34,990 bases of DNA, from contig JAIPBT010000005.1 of assembly GCA_021738565.1 (NCBI GenBank), forward strand, positions 85,508-120,497, in the 5' to 3' direction. This DNA is from Bacteroidales bacterium (lineage in GTDB: Bacteria; Bacteroidota; Bacteroidia; Bacteroidales; GCA-2748055). Positions 31,466-34,990 of this stretch are shown here, in pieces. The notes under the pieces are model-generated. The model ran no database searches. It saw only the letters and a list, made by a program, of their open reading frames with translations, and had not been told where the DNA came from. The stretch's first letter is position 1, and each line of letters begins with the position of its first letter. The position numbers were made by a program, and so were the translations under genes.

Positions 31466-33442
31466 CTATGGTCCGCTGAACAGTTCGAAAGCCCGGTTTT
31501 CCTGTTCAGGATTACCTAGAATGTAGGCAACATCATTGACTTCAAACACTGTATCCGGTTTGGGATGTTCGATGATATCATTATCCCGGCGAATGGCCAG
31601 CAGGGTGGCGCCGGTCCTGTTGCGAAGCTGGATCTCTTTCAGTGATTTACCGTTGATCTCAGAACCTTCCTCCACCTTTACCGCTACAATATTCAGATTG
31701 GGGAATTCATCCAGTATCGAGGGTTGATTGACTACATCTTTTTCTGTGAAATCTCCAAGGTTCAACGACCTGATATATGACAATATTCGATTTACCTCCT
31801 TCTGTGGATAGAGTTTTCTGATCAACACGCGGTTGAACAGATCGATTCCGATTTCAAGTTTTTCGGCAAGTACCTGGTCGGCTCCTTGTTTATAAAGATC
31901 TCCCACATGCTGAATATGTTTTGTCCTGGCCACAATCCAAACATTTTTATTCAGTCTTCTTACCTTATCAATAACTGCCAGAGAAGGCACCATGCTTCCA
32001 ATTGAAACGACCACAACATCGGCAGTATCCACATGGGCTTTCAGCAGAACGGGCTCATTCACTGCATCGCCATATACCACCCTGTCGTCACTCCGCATGC
32101 GTTCCCTCGCAATATGCGGATCAAATATAACGGACACATGAGGAATATGATTCAAATTGGCCATTACCGAAAGCTTTAGTGCACTGGTGTCTTTTCCAAT
32201 AATAACCAGGTGATTATTCATATCCGGAATTTGTACTTCCGGCAAAGGGAATAATCCTTTTACAATAAATTCCGGCAAGGGAAGTTTCAGGAGGGTGTCG
32301 GCAAGAGGCACAGCCAGCCTAACAAAAAAGGGAGTCAAAGCCATGGTGATCACTGCCACGGCAATGAACAGCTGGTAGTAATAAGCGGAAATGAGCTCAA
32401 AACCTCTTCCAATCCCGGCAAGGATGAATGAAAATTCACCTACCTGACTAAGTGCCAGTCCGACAAGTACGGTTCCTTTGAAAGTGTGTCCCAGAATGAA
32501 CCCTGTTGCTCCGGCAATGAAAGATTTTACAAGGACCACCAAGGTAACACTGAGGATTACAAAGGCCCAGTTTTCAGCGATAAATGAAATGTCAAACAGC
32601 ATTCCGATGGACACGAAGAAGAAGCTTGTGAATACATCTTTAAACGGGATAAGGTTTCCGAAAGCGTTATGACTGTAATCGGAATCGGAGATCATCAATC
32701 CTGCCAGGAAAGCCCCGAAGGCAAGCGACATGCCCAGCGATGAAGTCAGCAGTGCAACAGACAGGCAGATGAGGATAATACTGATAAGAAATAACTCCTC
32801 ACTGCGGCTCATGGCGATCAGGTGGAGCAGGCGGGGCAAAATCCATTTGTTACCGGCATAAACAAGACCGATAATGAATGCGGCCTTCACCATCAGAAGC
32901 AAAATTTCCCGCGTAAGGTTATCTGCTCCGGTTCCCATCAGATTGGTGAACAGCAAAAGGGGAACCAGCATGATATCCTGAAAAATGAGGATCCCCACTA
33001 CCGTTCGACCGTAATTTGAAGTAAGCTCAGATCTTTCCTGCAACAGTTTCAATACCAACGCGGAGCTGCTCAGGGCAGCCACGAATCCCATAAACAGCGC
33101 CCCCTGCCTGTCCAGTCCATACACCCTGGAAGCCAGGAAGAAAGTTCCCGCAGTGAACAAAACCTGTATGAATCCACCAAGAAAGACAATTCTGCGAATC
33201 TTCAGGAGGTGCTTCAGGGAGAATTCCATACCGATTGTGAAAAGCAGTAAAATCACCCCGATTTCTGCAAGCAACTCTATATTATGCTCATCGGAGATAA
33301 GTCCCAGGAGGTGCGGACCGGCAATCATACCGGTTAACAGGTAACCAACCACACCAGGTACCTTCAGCCTTATGAATAGAAGGTTGACCAGCGTTGACAG
33401 GGCAAAAATAATGACAATATCCTGAAGGAGGTGAAGTTCCAT
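31466..33442 (-). CDS. CPA2 cation:proton antiporter with RCK (TrkA-N/TrkA-C) domains
   Basis: 658 residues from ATG 33442; an upstream ATG at 33478 would add MFLSLQHPNIQG before the first membrane helix and is less likely. About 12-13 helices form a Na+/H+ exchanger domain of the KefB/KefC/YbaL type (FIRLKVPGVVGYLLTGMIAG, LLLFTIGMEFS, SSSALVLKLLQE, QVGEFSFILAGIG). A cytosolic TrkA-N Rossmann domain follows (about 430-550), then TrkA-C (about 580-655). It should exchange K+ or Na+ for protons. The dinucleotide loop reads VIIGKDTSALKLS where GxGxxG is expected, so NAD(H) or nucleotide control may be lost or altered. Gap to the S74 gene upstream is 97 nt. Confidence 0.93.
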   Translation of the reverse strand: MELHLLQDIVIIFALSTLVNLLFIRLKVPGVVGYLLTGMIAGPHLLGLISDEHNIELLAEIGVILLLFTIGMEFSLKHLLKIRRIVFLGGFIQVLFTAGTFFLASRVYGLDRQGALFMGFVAALSSSALVLKLLQERSELTSNYGRTVVGILIFQDIMLVPLLLFTNLMGTGADNLTREILLLMVKAAFIIGLVYAGNKWILPRLLHLIAMSRSEELFLISIILICLSVALLTSSLGMSLAFGAFLAGLMISDSDYSHNAFGNLIPFKDVFTSFFFVSIGMLFDISFIAENWAFVILSVTLVVLVKSFIAGATGFILGHTFKGTVLVGLALSQVGEFSFILAGIGRGFELISAYYYQLFIAVAVITMALTPFFVRLAVPLADTLLKLPLPEFIVKGLFPLPEVQIPDMNNHLVIIGKDTSALKLSVMANLNHIPHVSVIFDPHIARERMRSDDRVVYGDAVNEPVLLKAHVDTADVVVVSIGSMVPSLAVIDKVRRLNKNVWIVARTKHIQHVGDLYKQGADQVLAEKLEIGIDLFNRVLIRKLYPQKEVNRILSYIRSLNLGDFTEKDVVNQPSILDEFPNLNIVAVKVEEGSEINGKSLKEIQLRNRTGATLLAIRRDNDIIEHPKPDTVFEVNDVAYILGNPEQENRAFELFSGP

Positions 33443-33539
33443 ACCCTGTATATTAGGATGTTGTAAAGATAAAAACAAATTTGACAGAATTCAGCGCTTG
33501 CCACAATACACCAATCGCTTCAGACTTCAAATGCCATTT

Positions 33540-34990
33540 TTACTCCATTCCCATTTGCTTTTCCAGTCTTTCGAGGCGACGCTTAAGATCATCTATTTCC
33601 GCATCTTTCTCCTGTAAGGTTTGTTGTTGTTCTTTTAATGCATTGATGATTACCGGCACCAGACCTTCATACGACATTCCATAGACCTCATTACCTGTTT
33701 CATTAGGAGTTCTAACCACTTCCGGTATTATTTGTTCCACATCCTGTGCAAGCAATCCCAGTTTGCGATTTTTGTCGTCCTCGTTTTTCCAGTTAAATGA
33801 TACAGGTTGAAGTTTCATAATCTCTTCCAGACCATAGGAAATATCTTCAATTTTGGTCTTCAGACGGGCATCTGAAGTTGTAATCACACCGTTTGTTGCA
33901 TAAACTTCCGTCCATCGATTACCTGATCCACCGAGGCTATAAGCGTTGTCTACTTCCGGCGATATATTTCCATTAAGTACCAGTCCTCCGTTATTTATTA
34001 ACAGGTCTCCCTCCAGGCTTAATTCAAAATGCGAATACCAGTTTGTTCCATCATAACAGACCAGTTTGAACCTGCCATTATCCACTGAGTTGTTAATCTG
34101 CCATAATCTGCCGGTATCCACGTCATGCGATATCAATTCCAAACTTGCATAGTTATAACCGTCACCATCACCAATCAATCTGATCCGACCTGCGCCTGTA
34201 TCTATAGCGTCAGAACCATGAACTGTGATACCACTTCCGTATTGCGGGTTGGTCCCGATACCTATTAAAGCATTGAATCTCAGCAACTGACCAAACATAT
34301 CGCCGTAGATAATTACAGAGGTGGAATCACCGTCATTATGGGATACATAGAGCTTCCCTGATCCCTCTTCAAAATACCCGGCGCGGTTTCCAATAAGTAT
34401 ATTTCCGTAACTGTCCTGCATGTTATAGCCTGCTTCACTACCGATGATAACATTTGCATTTCCGGTTTTGATGTTCATGCCCGATTTGAAACCAACCAAC
34501 ACGTTGGTATTAGAATTCAGGTTTGCGAAACCTGACTGGTTCCCGATAAAAACATTACTGAAACCACCGGGGCTGGTAAATGCTGCTTCATTACCTATGT
34601 AGACATTCATATAGCTGGTGGAATCAGATCCACTTTCATTATACCCGGCATATGCGCCCAGGAAAGTAGAACGATGGCTCTTTTTAGCAAGTCTTCCGGT
34701 ATTATCTCCAATAAATACATTTCCGAAATCGTCATCGAAATCATGACCTGCATTGATCCCCATAAAAGTATTTGAGAATCCTGTTTTATTGCTGTAACCG
34801 GTTCCTGCTCCAACGAAAGTGTTCGCTGAACCTTTTGTCGTGCTATGTCCGGCTTCAAAACCAACCAACACATTTCCCCAGGTAGTATCAGCAAAATATC
34901 CACTTCTGTTTCCTATAATAACATTTTCCCATCCTTGCTTTAACTCATGCCCGGATTCTGTCCCAATGAAAATATTATTGTGTCCGCTGG
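33540..34990 (-). CDS. Gly-repeat fibre-like protein with S74 chaperone domain (partial)
   Basis: The frame is open to the right edge, so the N-terminus is missing; at least 482 residues are present. The first about 230 residues are 20-24-residue repeats of the form N-(V/I)-(F/L)-(I/V)-G-x-x-(A/S)-G (NNIFIGTESGH, NVIIGNRSGY, NTFVGAGTGY, NVFIGDNTGR and so on), as in trimeric adhesin/fibre stalks. A beta-rich part follows. The C-terminal domain is peptidase S74 (chaperone of endosialidase): TTSDARLKTKI has the Ser-Lys pair spaced by five residues that performs self-cleavage, followed by LGLLAQDVEQIIPEVV. The last 30 residues are a coiled coil (EIDDLKRRLERLEKQM). Probably a trimeric surface fibre that is trimmed after folding. 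Phage origin is possible but no phage genes are near. Confidence 0.87.
   Translation of the reverse strand, partial: SGHNNIFIGTESGHELKQGWENVIIGNRSGYFADTTWGNVLVGFEAGHSTTKGSANTFVGAGTGYSNKTGFSNTFMGINAGHDFDDDFGNVFIGDNTGRLAKKSHRSTFLGAYAGYNESGSDSTSYMNVYIGNEAAFTSPGGFSNVFIGNQSGFANLNSNTNVLVGFKSGMNIKTGNANVIIGSEAGYNMQDSYGNILIGNRAGYFEEGSGKLYVSHNDGDSTSVIIYGDMFGQLLRFNALIGIGTNPQYGSGITVHGSDAIDTGAGRIRLIGDGDGYNYASLELISHDVDTGRLWQINNSVDNGRFKLVCYDGTNWYSHFELSLEGDLLINNGGLVLNGNISPEVDNAYSLGGSGNRWTEVYATNGVITTSDARLKTKIEDISYGLEEIMKLQPVSFNWKNEDDKNRKLGLLAQDVEQIIPEVVRTPNETGNEVYGMSYEGLVPVIINALKEQQQTLQEKDAEIDDLKRRLERLEKQMGME

Noticed and set aside
1-34990. tRNA, rRNA, integrase or att sites that would define a genomic island
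   Set aside because: None recognised by eye on either strand. The island idea rests only on gene content and composition.

Overview
The window looks like chromosomal DNA of a member of the Bacteroidota, most likely a marine or sediment Bacteroidales/Marinilabiliales-type organism. Evidence for this: an adjacent SusC/SusD pair, many Bacteroidota-style lipoproteins, promoters resembling TTG-N19-21-TAnnTTTG, few Shine-Dalgarno sites, and multiheme cytochromes. No rRNA, tRNA, CRISPR array, integrase or transposase was seen. The assignment is inferred from gene families, not from a marker gene.

Layout. (1) 1-2388, minus: a pentaheme cytochrome c followed 12 nt later by a beta-barrel protein carrying one CxxCH heme site and running off the left edge. 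A perfect 7-1-7 Fur/PerR-type palindrome lies upstream. (2) 2708-4240, minus: a GH5 lipoprotein with an inserted domain. (3) 4387-21178, plus: a copper/silver island of about 17 kb. It begins with a HYC_CC_PP-type Cys-rich protein and its terminator, then CusA (all three Met ligands conserved, four extra TM helices), a TolC-like channel, CusB with metal-binding domains at both ends, a secreted HMA protein and a terminator. Next come a small Cys membrane protein, a PII-like protein and a cytosolic HMA-AraC fusion that is the only obvious regulator. The last part is AT-richer: a SHOCT protein, a P1B-1 Cu+ ATPase with three HMBD modules and a His-rich linker, a Met/His-rich lipoprotein, a multicopper oxidase split by a frameshift from a CopB-like barrel, a Met-rich Spy/CpxP-like protein, a second SHOCT protein, DUF302, and the decayed start of a second DUF302 gene.

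(4) 21279-28364, minus: a polysaccharide-utilisation operon transcribed SusC, SusD, surface lipoprotein, sulfatase, suggesting import and desulfation of a sulfated glycan. (5) 28595-30067, plus: a divergent beta-propeller-repeat lipoprotein. (6) 30066-31447: a DUF1295 membrane-enzyme gene between two oppositely oriented copies of the same terminal repeat. The right-hand copy belongs to a complete 151-bp MITE-like palindrome, next to octamer repeats and a REP-like hairpin. (7) 31466-33442, minus: a CPA2 antiporter with a degenerate RCK nucleotide-binding motif. (8) 33540-34990, minus: the C-terminal part of a Gly-repeat fibre-like protein ending in an S74 self-cleaving chaperone domain.

How the island may work (inference): the P-type ATPase exports Cu+ from the cytoplasm. 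The oxidase, Spy-like protein, HMA protein and lipoproteins bind or oxidise periplasmic copper, and CusCBA expels it across the outer membrane. The PII-like/HMA-AraC pair may sense metal, and three transcription units share a core promoter sequence TTTGTATAA.
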